Below, piece by piece: positions 7,548-16,409 of a DNA stretch of 36,405 bases. The stretch is from Hoylesella buccalis ATCC 35310 (lineage in GTDB: Bacteria; Bacteroidota; Bacteroidia; Bacteroidales; Bacteroidaceae): NCBI RefSeq assembly GCF_000177075.1, contig NZ_ADEG01000096.1, forward strand, positions 1 through 36,405, read 5' to 3'. The notes below the pieces were generated by a model, which saw nothing but the letters and a program-made list of their open reading frames with translations, was not told the DNA's origin and searched no databases. A program made the position numbers and the translations under genes. Position 1 is the first letter of the stretch; each line of letters opens with the position of its first letter.

Positions 7548-9378
7548 ATCCTATTCTACGATTTTGCATTGTTTTTGCTTTCGCTTCCGATGCCGGAGAA
7601 AGCGATCCTTTAATATATTGTTCCATCATGAGAGAACCGATTGGCACACCAAAATCGGCTCCAAATCCTCCATTCTCCACATAAACGGCGATGGCTATCT
7701 TTGGATTGTTCATCGGAGCAAAGCCCATGAAGACCGAATGGTCGTGTCCCCGATTCTGCGCCGTACCTGTCTTTCCGCACACAGCATAATCAGCTCGGTT
7801 GGCTGCTCGGCAGGTTCCGCGCTCAACAGCCGAACGCATTCCCGCCACAACATAATCGTATGCCCGCTTGTTGGCCTTGGTGTAATGGCGGCGAGTGAAC
7901 AGGGTATCGAGCGGTTCGCCTTGCACTTTTCGCACCACATGAGGCACATGATAGTAGCCTCGGTTAGCAATGGTTGCCCCAAGATTGGCAATTTGCAAGG
8001 GAGTGAGGTTCACTTCTCCCTGTCCAATGGAGATACTAATGATGGTCAAGCCATTCCATGAACCATGATAGGCTTTGTCATAGAAAGCCGAATTGGGTAT
8101 CAATCCGCGCTTTTCACTTGGCAAATCGATGCCAAGTTTATAGCCAAAGCCCATACTCACCATGTAGTCGCGCCAAGTGTCCATGGCGGTTTGCACGTTC
8201 TTGTATTTGCGTCGGTTGCCTATCATATAGTACAATCCCCAACAGAAATAAGCGTTGCACGACGTACTGATGGCCGGTACCAGCGCTAGGGGTGAGGCAT
8301 GACCGTGACAACCCACGTGAAGTCCGCGGTAATAGAATCCGCGATGGCAGGCGAATGGCGTGGAAGGAGAGATGATTCCCTCTGAGAGATAGGTCAAAGC
8401 CTGGGTGGTTTTGAAGGTTGACCCCGGTGGATACTGTCCCATGATGCTGCGGTTCAGCAGCGGTTTCCATTGGTTTCGCTGCAACGCATGATGAACTTTC
8501 CCCCTTTTCTTCCCCACCATCCAACGCGGATCGTAGGTGGGTGACGACACCATGCACAGCACTTCGCCCGTGGAAGGCTCAATGGCAACGATGCTTCCTA
8601 TCTTGCCTTGCAGCAATCTCTCACCCAACGCTTGCAGATTAAGGTCGAGAGATAGGGTGAGGTTCTTGCCCGGAATGGGCTTGGTATCAAGCTCGCCGTT
8701 TTGATAACTCCCCTGAACTTTGCCATGTACGTCACGCAACAAAATCTGAACACCCTTCTGTCCACGCAGCTGTTTCTCGTAAGAACGCTCCACACCCAGC
8801 TTTCCTATATAGTCGCCAGCCTGGTAATAGTCATCGCCTTCGATGTCACTTGGCGAAACCTCGGCCACATCTCCCAACACATGTGCTGCGTAAGGATATT
8901 GATATTGCCGAATGCTTCGCTTCTGAACATAGAACCCCGGAAAGCGATACATCTTCTCTTGAAACACGCTGAACTCTTTGTCGCTCAACTGACTCATGAA
9001 GAGTTGTTGCGTAAAACGCGAATAACCGGGGTTTTTGTTTCTATCCTTAATCTCGGTCATGCGCGCTTTAAAAAAGTCTTTGGTAATGCCCAAGGCTTCA
9101 CAAAACTCGAGGGTGTCAATCCTGTTTTTCTGCTCATTCATCACCACCATGATGTCGTAAGCAGGCTGGTTGTACACCATGAGTTTGCCATGGCGATCGG
9201 TAATGATGCCACGAGAGGGATAATCTATCTTTTTGAGGAAGGCGTTACTGTCGGCATTCTTCTTATAATCATCGCTTAACAACTGCAAGGTAAACAGACG
9301 AATGATATAGATGACCACAATCACGATGGCCACCCCGGCTATGACATATCTACGTTTTTCAAGATTATAATCCTTCAT
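7528..9378 (-). CDS. mrdA: Penicillin-binding protein 2 (elongasome transpeptidase)
   Basis: A 616-residue class B penicillin-binding protein. It has an N-terminal membrane anchor (residues 12-34), a dimerisation/pedestal domain, and a transpeptidase domain with S320-T-F-K323 as the acylation motif, S373-C-N375, and K536-T-G538. It cross-links the glycan strands made by RodA, with which it forms a complex; the two genes overlap by 20 bases. All three catalytic motifs are intact. The neighbours mreB, mreC and mreD upstream confirm the elongation role and exclude the division paralogue FtsI. The gap to mreD is 29 bases. Confidence 0.94.
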   Translation of the reverse strand: MKDYNLEKRRYVIAGVAIVIVVIYIIRLFTLQLLSDDYKKNADSNAFLKKIDYPSRGIITDRHGKLMVYNQPAYDIMVVMNEQKNRIDTLEFCEALGITKDFFKARMTEIKDRNKNPGYSRFTQQLFMSQLSDKEFSVFQEKMYRFPGFYVQKRSIRQYQYPYAAHVLGDVAEVSPSDIEGDDYYQAGDYIGKLGVERSYEKQLRGQKGVQILLRDVHGKVQGSYQNGELDTKPIPGKNLTLSLDLNLQALGERLLQGKIGSIVAIEPSTGEVLCMVSSPTYDPRWMVGKKRGKVHHALQRNQWKPLLNRSIMGQYPPGSTFKTTQALTYLSEGIISPSTPFACHRGFYYRGLHVGCHGHASPLALVPAISTSCNAYFCWGLYYMIGNRRKYKNVQTAMDTWRDYMVSMGFGYKLGIDLPSEKRGLIPNSAFYDKAYHGSWNGLTIISISIGQGEVNLTPLQIANLGATIANRGYYHVPHVVRKVQGEPLDTLFTRRHYTKANKRAYDYVVAGMRSAVERGTCRAANRADYAVCGKTGTAQNRGHDHSVFMGFAPMNNPKIAIAVYVENGGFGADFGVPIGSLMMEQYIKGSLSPASEAKAKTMQNRRIGYGSSNR

Positions 9379-9407
9379 TCATCCGCAACAAAAGCCTCAT
9401 CAACCCA

Positions 9408-9914
9408 CTAACTCTTCCGCATGTTTTCTAAAGTGAGCAGCAATATCAATGTCAGTACCGTGCTGCCGACCACGCATTTGAGCCATTGCATCCAGTTGAA
9501 GAAGCTGAAAGCCTCGAGCGTGAAAAAGACAATGCAGTACAAAAACACCAGCAACAAGGCATAATTTAAAAACGATGCCACGCCCAACGACCGCATAGAC
9601 GGCTGCAAATCATCAGCACTCTCGCGCGGCAAGAACAACATCAGCACGTAAGGTTGCAGCAAACCGATGAACGTCATGCTGGCTGCGGCCAAGCCTGGGG
9701 TGTTTGAAAAGATGTCAACACATACCCCCCCCAAGAATCCGCAACACAAGATTGCCCACTTAGGGAAGTTGCGTCGGAAGAGCAACATGACGTAAACATA
9801 CAGCAAAGGGGTGGCGAAACCAAAGAGATGGATATGGTTGAACACCAACACTTGCAGCAACAAGAGCAGGACAAAGAATGATATTCCTTTCAACATGTCT
9901 ATACTCATATCCAA
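9408..9914 (-). CDS. mreD: Rod shape-determining membrane protein MreD
   Basis: A 168-residue hydrophobic protein with five or six predicted membrane helices and few charged residues, of MreD size and sitting between mreC and mrdA. MreD helps link MreB filaments to the wall-synthesis enzymes. The family is weakly conserved, so the call rests largely on position and membrane topology. The start lies 5 bases after the mreC stop; ATG codons at residues 3 and 7 are alternatives. Confidence 0.85.
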   Translation of the reverse strand: MDMSIDMLKGISFFVLLLLLQVLVFNHIHLFGFATPLLYVYVMLLFRRNFPKWAILCCGFLGGVCVDIFSNTPGLAAASMTFIGLLQPYVLMLFLPRESADDLQPSMRSLGVASFLNYALLLVFLYCIVFFTLEAFSFFNWMQWLKCVVGSTVLTLILLLTLENMRKS

Positions 9915-9919
9915 TAACT

Positions 9920-10783
9920 TTAATTATCTTTCACTTCCATCGAATCACGCGCAGCCCTCATCACCTCAATTCGCTCCTTCATCAGCGTGTTGTCAATGAC
10001 TGAAACATCGCGCAATGTGGCGAAATCGGTGGCGAGCTGAACACACAACCGATACGAAACGCCATCAGGAGAGTTGTAAACATGCAAAATCTTTCCCACC
10101 AAAATGCCAGGCGGGAAGACCGATGAGTAACCACTGGTTACGATGTTTTCGTGCAATTTGAAGCGTGCGTGCCGTGGAATGTCATCCAAGAAGGCCTGAT
10201 CGGTGGAGCCTCCCTGCCAGTTGAGAAAACCAAAATAGTCGCGATTCTCAATCTTGCAACTCACATTCGACTTTGTGTTGAGCAGCGGAATCACGACGGC
10301 ATAGTGTGACGAAACCAAATATACAATCCCCACAACGCCTGTCCCACTGACCACACCCATGTCTTTTCGCACACCGTCAACCGACCCCTTATCAATAGTA
10401 ATGAGGTTGTTGGCATCCTTCAAAGAGTTGCTCACCACCTTGGCAGGAATCTGCTTAAACTGGGACAACTGCTGGGTAACATCGGCCTTGACATAAGATG
10501 AATCCTTCGTCACAGCCGTCAGCTTCTCTGAAAGCTCCACAACTTTTTGCTCTAAAGCCAGATTTCGTTGGGTCAAATGCTGGTTGACCGTGGCCAATGA
10601 GAAGAATTTTTCCAGTTGCGAACTCCACTCATAAACCTTTCCCGTCACGACATTCGCGGACGAGAACCACACGCTGTTCTGGTAACTGTTGTACCTGAAC
10701 AGCAAGGTAAAACTGATAGCTTCAAGCAATATAAAAACAAACCAATGGTGGTGTTTTGCAAGAAACTCAATGAGATTCCGCAT
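9920..10783 (-). CDS. mreC: Rod shape-determining protein MreC
   Basis: A 287-residue protein with a short cytoplasmic N-terminus, one membrane helix (residues 14-30), a coiled coil (about 55-95) and a beta-rich periplasmic domain containing NLITIDKGSVDGVRKDMGV and the SGYSSVFPPGILVGKI region typical of MreC. It scaffolds the elongasome in the periplasm and activates PBP2-RodA. It is the third gene of the run purH'-mreB-mreC-mreD-mrdA-rodA, 38 bases after mreB. Confidence 0.93.
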   Translation of the reverse strand: MRNLIEFLAKHHHWFVFILLEAISFTLLFRYNSYQNSVWFSSANVVTGKVYEWSSQLEKFFSLATVNQHLTQRNLALEQKVVELSEKLTAVTKDSSYVKADVTQQLSQFKQIPAKVVSNSLKDANNLITIDKGSVDGVRKDMGVVSGTGVVGIVYLVSSHYAVVIPLLNTKSNVSCKIENRDYFGFLNWQGGSTDQAFLDDIPRHARFKLHENIVTSGYSSVFPPGILVGKILHVYNSPDGVSYRLCVQLATDFATLRDVSVIDNTLMKERIEVMRAARDSMEVKDN

Positions 10784-10821
10784 GCATACAATTGATTTTC
10801 AGTGTCACAAACCCTTAACCG

Positions 10822-11844
10822 TTATCTCATCAAGAACGAGAAACGGTCTACATTCTTCAAAGCGATGCCTGCTCCCTTTGCCACACTGTGCAATGGATCT
10901 TCTGCAATGTGGAAAGGAATGTTGATTTTGTCAGTCAATCGCCTGTCAAGTCCGCGCAGCAAAGCACCGCCACCACTGAGATAGATGCCATTTTTCACAA
11001 TGTCTGCGTACAACTCAGGCGGTGTTGCCTCCAAAGCAGACAGCACGGCATTCTCTATTTTGGCAATGGTTTTATCCAGACAGTGCGCTATTTCTTGATA
11101 GCAAACAGGCACCTCCATCGGCAAAGCCGTGATGCGATTTGGTCCATGAACAACATAATCTTCAGGAGCCTCTTCGCCCAAATCGGTCAGCGCAGAGCCA
11201 ACGTGAATCTTGATACGTTCTGCCATTCGCTCACTCACCTTGACATTGTGCTGCCTACTCATGTATTCCTGGATGTCGGCCGTTAAGTCATCACCGGCCG
11301 TACGAATGGAGTTGTTCGACACGATGCCGCCCAACGAAATCACGGCAATCTCGGTACTACCGCCACCGATGTCCACAATCATGTTGCCTTCCGGTGCCTC
11401 AACGTCGATACCGATACCAATGGCGGCCGCCATCGGTTCGAAAATCAGGTACACATCACGACCGTCTGCATGTTCGGCCGAGTCGCGTACGGCGCGAAGC
11501 TCCACCTCGGTGCTGCCCGAAGGAACCCCGATGACCATGCGAAGTGACGTTGAGAACAAGCGTCTACCAGGCCTCACCATCTTGATTAAGCCACGCATCA
11601 TCTGCTCGCAAGCCGTAAAGTCGGCGATTACTCCGTCGCGCAGCGGACGAATGGTGCGAATGTTGTCGTGCGTCTTCTCGTACATCAACTTCGCCTTCTC
11701 ACCCACGGCAATCATCTTGTCGGTGCGACGATCCAGTGCAACAACCGACGGTTCGTCAACCACAATCTTGTCATCACTGATGATGATGGTGTTGGCGGTA
11801 CCCAAGTCCATTGCTATTTCTTGGATAAAAGAAAAAAATCCCAT
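10822..11844 (-). CDS. mreB: Actin-like rod shape protein MreB
   Basis: A 340-residue actin-fold ATPase that polymerises on the inner membrane and guides lateral wall synthesis. The phosphate-binding loops are visible as DLGTANTII (near residue 13) and DIGGGSTEIAVIS; the adenosine-site segment SGGGALLRGLDRRL lies near the C-terminus. Length is normal. It follows the IMP cyclohydrolase gene by 69 bases on the same strand. I saw no separate promoter of consensus type in that gap, so the cell-shape genes may be read from the purH' promoter. Confidence 0.96.
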   Translation of the reverse strand: MGFFSFIQEIAMDLGTANTIIISDDKIVVDEPSVVALDRRTDKMIAVGEKAKLMYEKTHDNIRTIRPLRDGVIADFTACEQMMRGLIKMVRPGRRLFSTSLRMVIGVPSGSTEVELRAVRDSAEHADGRDVYLIFEPMAAAIGIGIDVEAPEGNMIVDIGGGSTEIAVISLGGIVSNNSIRTAGDDLTADIQEYMSRQHNVKVSERMAERIKIHVGSALTDLGEEAPEDYVVHGPNRITALPMEVPVCYQEIAHCLDKTIAKIENAVLSALEATPPELYADIVKNGIYLSGGGALLRGLDRRLTDKINIPFHIAEDPLHSVAKGAGIALKNVDRFSFLMR

Positions 11845-11913
11845 ATCTGTTTATGTTTTATTTTTAGGCCTAAATGCCGACACGGAGCCACCCCCTGCCA
11901 GCCTATATCATCT

Positions 11914-12507
11914 TTATTTTGCAAACCATTGGTGGATAGCCGTGTCGTAGTGGCTGCTCACCCCAAAGGCACGCTCGGCAAACTGCTTTCTCTCTTCGAG
12001 CGTAGTCTGTGCGCCATTCTTTTCAAGAATGTCCTGCAACATGCCGTATTCGTTCTTGCTGGGCACGATAACCACATCGTTGAAGTTTTTAGCACCAGCG
12101 CGAATCAGCGAGATACCCCCAATGTCAATCTTCTCAATGATTTCTTGTTCTGAAGCACCACTGGCCACTGTCTCCTCGAAAGGATAAAGGTCAACCACCA
12201 CCAAGTCGATTGCCGGGATGTCATATTGCTGCATCTGCGCACGGTCGCCCTCGTTTTCACGACGGGCAAGAATGCCACCGAACACCTTGGGGTGCAACGT
12301 CTTGACGCGTCCACCCAAGATAGATGGATAAGAAGTCACGCTCTCCACCGTTTGACATTCGTAGCCTAACGACTCGATAAACCGTTGTGTGCCACCTGTT
12401 GAAAGGAATTTTACGCCCTCAGAATGCAGCTTTGCCAACAGTGCCTCCAATCCATCTTTGTGAAAGACGGAAACCAACGCTGTTTTAATTTGTTTTACTC
12501 CAGCCAT
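11914..12507 (-). CDS. purH: IMP cyclohydrolase (PurH N-terminal domain only)
   Basis: A 197-residue protein corresponding to the MGS-like IMP cyclohydrolase half of bifunctional PurH, with STGGTQRF and GGRVKTLHPKVFGGIL characteristic of that domain. It closes FAICAR to IMP in the last step of purine synthesis. The stop after HQWFAK falls where the domain ends in full-length PurH (about residue 199), so it is a complete single-domain enzyme and not a truncation within the fold. The transformylase half is encoded separately at 21801-22982 on the other strand. The start at 12507 (MAGVKQIKT) fits the family; the ATG at 12564 lies upstream of the -7 element. Downstream lies mreB. Confidence 0.9.
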   Translation of the reverse strand: MAGVKQIKTALVSVFHKDGLEALLAKLHSEGVKFLSTGGTQRFIESLGYECQTVESVTSYPSILGGRVKTLHPKVFGGILARRENEGDRAQMQQYDIPAIDLVVVDLYPFEETVASGASEQEIIEKIDIGGISLIRAGAKNFNDVVIVPSKNEYGMLQDILEKNGAQTTLEERKQFAERAFGVSSHYDTAIHQWFAK

Positions 12508-12528
12508 ATTTTTATGTGTATTTGGCCA

Positions 12529-12536
12529 CAAAGTTA
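12529..12536 (-). promoter_or_regulatory. -7 element for purH'-mreBCD-mrdA-rodA
   Basis: TAACTTTG on the reverse strand (12536-12529), 21 bases before the ATG at 12507, implies a leader of about 15 bases. No clear -33 TTG was seen. It rules out the more distal ATG at 12564. Confidence 0.6.
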
Positions 12537-12749
12537 CGAAAAACCCTTGAATGAACCGCATCAATGATTGTAAAAAACGTTATTTTACATAGAATACGCA
12601 CGGTACTTTCAATGAAAAAGGTTTTTTGATGTGAAATTGAAATTCTTGATTAGAAAAAAGGTTATGCGAATCCTTGGTGCAACCCTACGCTGCACGCCCT
12701 ATTCGCCACATTTCACCCATGGGTCGCCCAAGTATTTGGGGTGAAATTT

Positions 12750-12859
12750 CAAACTCCATGACTTTGGAGCGCAAACCCATTGTATTTGGATGCCAAACCC
12801 AATGACTTTGGACGCTAAACTCAATGACATTGGCGGGCAATCTACATGCTTTTAAAGAA
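12750..12859 (+). repeat. 22-bp tandem repeat array 2 (5 units)
   Basis: Units start at 12750, 12772, 12794, 12816 and 12838, each exactly 22 bp. Consensus pieces are CAAACYCAATGACTTTGGACGC and variants; the last unit (CAATCTACATGC...) decays at its end. It is the same family as the arrays at 2856 (inverted) and 34269. Confidence 0.8.
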
Positions 12860-12971
12860 CTATTCTAAACGCCTGGGAAACAAGAGAATACAAGTATGGA
12901 ATTTGGGAGCGAGGCATGAGGAAAGTTCTGCGTGATTGTTTTCCGCCACAAGTCAGTTTATCATAAAAACA

Positions 12972-13053
12972 CGTTGCCCCATCTTGTTTCACTTGGCAGT
13001 ATCGATGGGCCTGAAAAATCGGCCACCAGCCAGGAAAACAAGATGAGGCAACG
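12972..13053 (-). terminator. Long hairpin, likely dcp terminator
   Basis: Arms of 18 bases at 12972-12989 and 13036-13053 pair at 17 positions (CGTTGCC-C/T-CATCTTGTTT). On the reverse strand the hairpin follows the dcp stop by 40 bases and is followed by GTGTTTTTATG. That fits an intrinsic terminator, though the 46-base loop is large. Confidence 0.5.
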
Positions 13054-13093
13054 CTCAAATTGAAAATCTAATCAATAGTCAGACGAAGACCTA

Positions 13094-15241
13094 TCAAAGT
13101 CCACGAGCCTTCAACAAGGCCTTGGCATCCGGTGCCTTCAAGCCTGTAAAGTCGCAGAACATCTGCATCAGGTCGCCCGTGTTGCCTCGGCTGAGCACCT
13201 TGTCACGGAAAGCCTGACCTACCTCTGGTTTCAATGCGCCATGCGTATTGAAGTAGTCGGCCACGTTAACAGCGAGCACTTCCGACCACAGATAGCTGTA
13301 ATAGCCAGCCGCATAGCCGCCACCCCACACATGGTTGAAGTACGAAGTAGAATAGCGTGGAGGAATCTGAACGTTGTAAAGCCCAATTCCTTGGAGCGCC
13401 TTTGTTTCAAACTCGCCAGCCTTATCGGCCGCAGGGATTTGCGATGAAGGCATGTTGTGCCAAGCCAAATCCAGACAGGTGGCTGCCAGGTTCTCGCCCA
13501 GGGCGTAGGCAGAATGGAATTGAAGTGAGTTGAGCATCTTCTGTTTCAACTCTTCCGGCATGGCCTTTTGGGTCTTATAATGCTTGGCGAAGTTAGCGAA
13601 CACTTCGGGAATGACGGCAAACGACTCATTAAACTGTGAGGGCATCTCTACGAAGTCGCGTGTCACGGCTGTTCCACTCAACGTGTTGTACTTACAATTC
13701 GAGAGCATTCCGTGCAGTGCATGGCCAAACTCGTGGAACATGGTGGTTGCCTCATCCCAAGTAAGCAACGTGGGTTGTCCCTCCGGAGCCTTGGCAAAGT
13801 TGCACACATTATATATAATAGGCAACTGGTTGCGCAGCTTGCTTTGCTTGGCAAACGAGCTCATCCATGCGCCACCACGCTTGGTTGGTCGGCGGAAATA
13901 GTCAACATAGAACAATGCCAGTTGCTTGCCATCCTTGTCCATCACGTCAAATACCTTCATGTCCTTGTGGTAGGTAGGCAGGTCGGTACGCTCTTTGAAA
14001 GAAAGTCCGTAAGCCTTGTTGGCGGCAAAGAACACGCCATTAACCAGCACAGAGTCGAGGTTGAAATAGGGTTTCACCTCATCTTCCGAGAAGTTGAACT
14101 GCTCTTTCTTCATCTTAGCCGAATAATAGAACCGGTCGTAAGGCTGCAATTTGAAATCAGTTCCCATGGTTTTCTGCGCATACGCCTCGATGGCGCGCGT
14201 TTCCTCATCGGCCTTTGGCGTATAAGCACCAATCAACTGCTTGAGGAAAGCGTTCAAATTGTCCATATTTTTCGCCATGGTATTGTCCAGCGAGTAAGCC
14301 GCATAATTTTTGAATCCCATCAGTTCGGCCTTCTCAGCGCGCAACTTTGCCATCTCAACGATGATGGGGAAGGTGTTGAAATCTCCCGTTCCGTCGGCAC
14401 GATGAATAGAAGCATTGAACACACGCTCGCGCAATGCACGGTTTTCAAGGCTTGCCAAGATGGGCTGTTGCGTGGTGTTGGTAATCACGATGCAGTAAGG
14501 CGCCTTGCCATCACGGCTCTCAGCGTCTTTCTTGCACTGTGCGATATCCGCCTCACTCAGTCCGGCCAGGTCTTCAACCTTGTCCACCCAAATGGCCGCT
14601 TCGTTGGTAGCTTTTGGCAACATGTTACCAAAATCCTGCTGCAATTTGGCTATTTTGTTGTTGATTTCCTCCATGCGTTTTTTCTTATCTGCTGGCAACA
14701 AAGCCCCAGAACGCACGAAATTCTTATACACTTCCTCCAACAACTTTTTGTCTTCGCCTTGCAATTTATCGTATTCGTGATCGTAAACATATTTGATTCG
14801 GTCGAAGAACGGTTGGTTGAACGATATCTCGTTGTCGAAATCGGTGAGCAAAGGCACAGCCTCGTTCTCTACTTTTTCCAGCTCAGGGGTCTTGTCTGCA
14901 CTGGTAAGTCCGAAGAAGATACTGGTTACTCGGTCGAGCAACACCCCACTCTTTTCGTAGGCCAGAATGGTGTTCTCGAATGTCGCCGAGTCTTTGTTGT
15001 CCACAATGGCCTTGATGGCCTCACGCTGTTCTTCGATTCCAGCTTTCATCGCTGGCAAAAAATGTTCGGTTTTGATTTTACTAAAATCAGGCGCGCCAAA
15101 TGGTAGCGTGCTCTCTTTCATCAAAGGGTTGTTGTCCAAATCGGCTCCTTTCTTGTCTGTGCAGCCCGTTAGTGTGGTTGCACACAGGGCCGCGCAAAGC
15201 ATTGTAATTCCTAAAAAAGATTTTCTAAAATAATGACACAT
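13094..15241 (-). CDS. dcp: Peptidyl-dipeptidase Dcp, M3 family lipoprotein
   Basis: A 715-residue zinc metallopeptidase of family M3 that removes C-terminal dipeptides from oligopeptides. The zinc site H503-E-F-G-H507 is intact, and the third ligand region follows (MPSQFNESFAV). I chose ATG 15241, giving a signal peptide ending in the lipobox TLTGC (Cys28 region); the longer frame from 15310 puts 23 implausible residues ahead of it. Export as a lipoprotein means it would act in the periplasm or at the outer membrane, feeding peptide catabolism. It is single and divergent from porT, with a candidate terminator hairpin downstream. Confidence 0.93.
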   Translation of the reverse strand: MCHYFRKSFLGITMLCAALCATTLTGCTDKKGADLDNNPLMKESTLPFGAPDFSKIKTEHFLPAMKAGIEEQREAIKAIVDNKDSATFENTILAYEKSGVLLDRVTSIFFGLTSADKTPELEKVENEAVPLLTDFDNEISFNQPFFDRIKYVYDHEYDKLQGEDKKLLEEVYKNFVRSGALLPADKKKRMEEINNKIAKLQQDFGNMLPKATNEAAIWVDKVEDLAGLSEADIAQCKKDAESRDGKAPYCIVITNTTQQPILASLENRALRERVFNASIHRADGTGDFNTFPIIVEMAKLRAEKAELMGFKNYAAYSLDNTMAKNMDNLNAFLKQLIGAYTPKADEETRAIEAYAQKTMGTDFKLQPYDRFYYSAKMKKEQFNFSEDEVKPYFNLDSVLVNGVFFAANKAYGLSFKERTDLPTYHKDMKVFDVMDKDGKQLALFYVDYFRRPTKRGGAWMSSFAKQSKLRNQLPIIYNVCNFAKAPEGQPTLLTWDEATTMFHEFGHALHGMLSNCKYNTLSGTAVTRDFVEMPSQFNESFAVIPEVFANFAKHYKTQKAMPEELKQKMLNSLQFHSAYALGENLAATCLDLAWHNMPSSQIPAADKAGEFETKALQGIGLYNVQIPPRYSTSYFNHVWGGGYAAGYYSYLWSEVLAVNVADYFNTHGALKPEVGQAFRDKVLSRGNTGDLMQMFCDFTGLKAPDAKALLKARGL

Positions 15242-15564
15242 AGTTTTTATGATTTTGGTTACATTCTTTCTACACTGATGGTGTGGGCAAATAGGTTGAC
15301 ATTGAGCCACCTATTTCTCCGCTTCACCGTTTGCTATGCCATCACAAGCCCCTGCTGAATGGTGAGAAAGCTCAGCGAAGAGCTTCGCCAGGTTTAGGCT
15401 TCAAACTGGATGACATGTCAACAAAAATAAGCATATTTTTCGAGATAACTATAAGATTGACACTTTTTTCAAAACTATTAAGAACTTTGTGTTTCTGTTT
15501 TTTATCTACAAAACCCAACACGTCCGAGGCAATATCCGCCGAAAAATAGCGTTAATGATACATC
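15242..15564. other. Divergent dcp/porT intergenic region
   Basis: A 323-bp gap. A possible porT promoter lies at 15457-15489. I found no convincing -7 element for dcp and no gene. Confidence 0.5.
15457..15489 (+). promoter_or_regulatory. Possible porT promoter
   Basis: TTG (15457-15459) and GAACTTTG (15482-15489), 22 bases apart, approximate the -33/-7 pair. The first base of the -7 box deviates from consensus. The start codon lies 76 bases downstream. Confidence 0.35.
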
Positions 15565-16311
15565 ATGAAGAAGGTTTTTCACATCCTGCTGTTAGTGCTA
15601 TGCGCGATGGTTGCCTATGCACAGCCCGACCGAAGGGTGCAAAATCGGCCCTATACCGACCTGCGCCCGTTCCATTTCGGCGTGCTGCTGGGCACTCATT
15701 TTCAGGACATTGAGTTCAATAACGTTGGCACACAGCACATTACTCACGAGGATGGCTCGACGAGCGAAGCACTCATTACGACCGATCAAGACCGCTGGGA
15801 CGCAGGTTTAACGGTGGGCGTGCTGGGCGAATTCAGACTGAGTACCAACTTTCAGTTCCGCATCGCCCCTGCCATGTACTTCGGTAATCGCCACCTGACG
15901 TTTCACAATTTCAACAAACAGGATGCGAATGGGCAGCCCATCGAAGAGCGACAAGATATCAAGACGGCGTACATCTCTACCGCACTCGACTTGATTTTCG
16001 CCGCACCTCGCTTCAACAACCATCGTCCTTACCTCATGGCTGGCGTGAATCCCATGGTGAATTTGAGTGGCAACAGTGACCAATACGTTGCCTTGAAGCG
16101 ATATGAAACATTCGCAGAGGTTGGAGTTGGCTGCGATTTCTACCTACCTTATTTCAAATTAAGACCCGAATTGAAGTTTTTATTTGGCCTGACCAACAGC
16201 TACGATGCCAAGCATGCGGATGGGTTGAAGGACAAAAACATGATTCCGTATGCCAAATCCGCGGATCGATCTCGGTCCAAAATGATTGTGCTCACCTTCT
16301 ATTTTGAATAA
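15565..16311 (+). CDS. porT: PorT-like outer-membrane protein of type IX secretion
   Basis: A 248-residue protein with a signal peptide (MKKVFHILLLVLCAMVAYAQ) and a beta-barrel pattern of alternating residues ending in a C-terminal aromatic (VLTFYFE). The N-terminal part, with RPYTDLRPFHFGVLLGTHFQD, matches the PorT family. PorT is required for type IX secretion in Porphyromonas gingivalis. With gldH at 5592 it suggests a T9SS-competent organism; the two genes are about 9.5 kb apart. It is followed by strong terminators at 16317-16400. Confidence 0.82.
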   Translation: MKKVFHILLLVLCAMVAYAQPDRRVQNRPYTDLRPFHFGVLLGTHFQDIEFNNVGTQHITHEDGSTSEALITTDQDRWDAGLTVGVLGEFRLSTNFQFRIAPAMYFGNRHLTFHNFNKQDANGQPIEERQDIKTAYISTALDLIFAAPRFNNHRPYLMAGVNPMVNLSGNSDQYVALKRYETFAEVGVGCDFYLPYFKLRPELKFLFGLTNSYDAKHADGLKDKNMIPYAKSADRSRSKMIVLTFYFE

Positions 16312-16316
16312 AAAAA

Positions 16317-16369
16317 AGCGGTCTGCAATCCTTCCGGCACATCATCAGTGCCACGGATTGCAAACCGCT
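16317..16369 (-). terminator. Terminator hairpin for the metallophosphatase operon
   Basis: A 15-base stem (AGCGGT.TGCAATCC, one mismatch) encloses an inner GGCAC/GTGCC stem. On the reverse strand it is followed by a run of eight T. It lies between convergent genes. Confidence 0.7.
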
Positions 16370-16379
16370 ATTTGATATC

Positions 16380-16409
16380 AAGGCGCTGCTTCGGCGCCTT
16401 TTTCCTTAT
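16380..16409 (+). terminator. Terminator of porT
   Basis: The stem AAGGCGC/GCGCCTT (16380-16386 and 16394-16400) has a 7-base loop and a following T-rich run on the forward strand. It sits just inside the end of the convergent metallophosphatase gene region. Confidence 0.65.

Larger units (their letters stand above)
12508..13093. other. Intergenic region with repeats and a long hairpin
   Basis: A 586-bp gap between purH' and dcp. It contains the purH' promoter, an inverted repeat ATTTCACCC...GGGTGAAAT (12710-12747), the second 22-bp repeat array (12750-12859), and a long hairpin (12972-13053) downstream of dcp. No gene was found. Confidence 0.6.

Noticed and set aside
11914..12507. PurH truncated by frameshift
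   Set aside because: The product ends at the natural domain boundary, no transformylase codons follow in any frame, and the other half is an independent gene with its own start.
12852..13058. 68-codon reverse frame
   Set aside because: It covers the terminator-like hairpin downstream of dcp and has no coding features.
13712..15106. 464-codon forward open frame opposite dcp
   Set aside because: It is the antisense of a clear M3 peptidase with HEFGH. The frame has no recognisable domain and odd composition.
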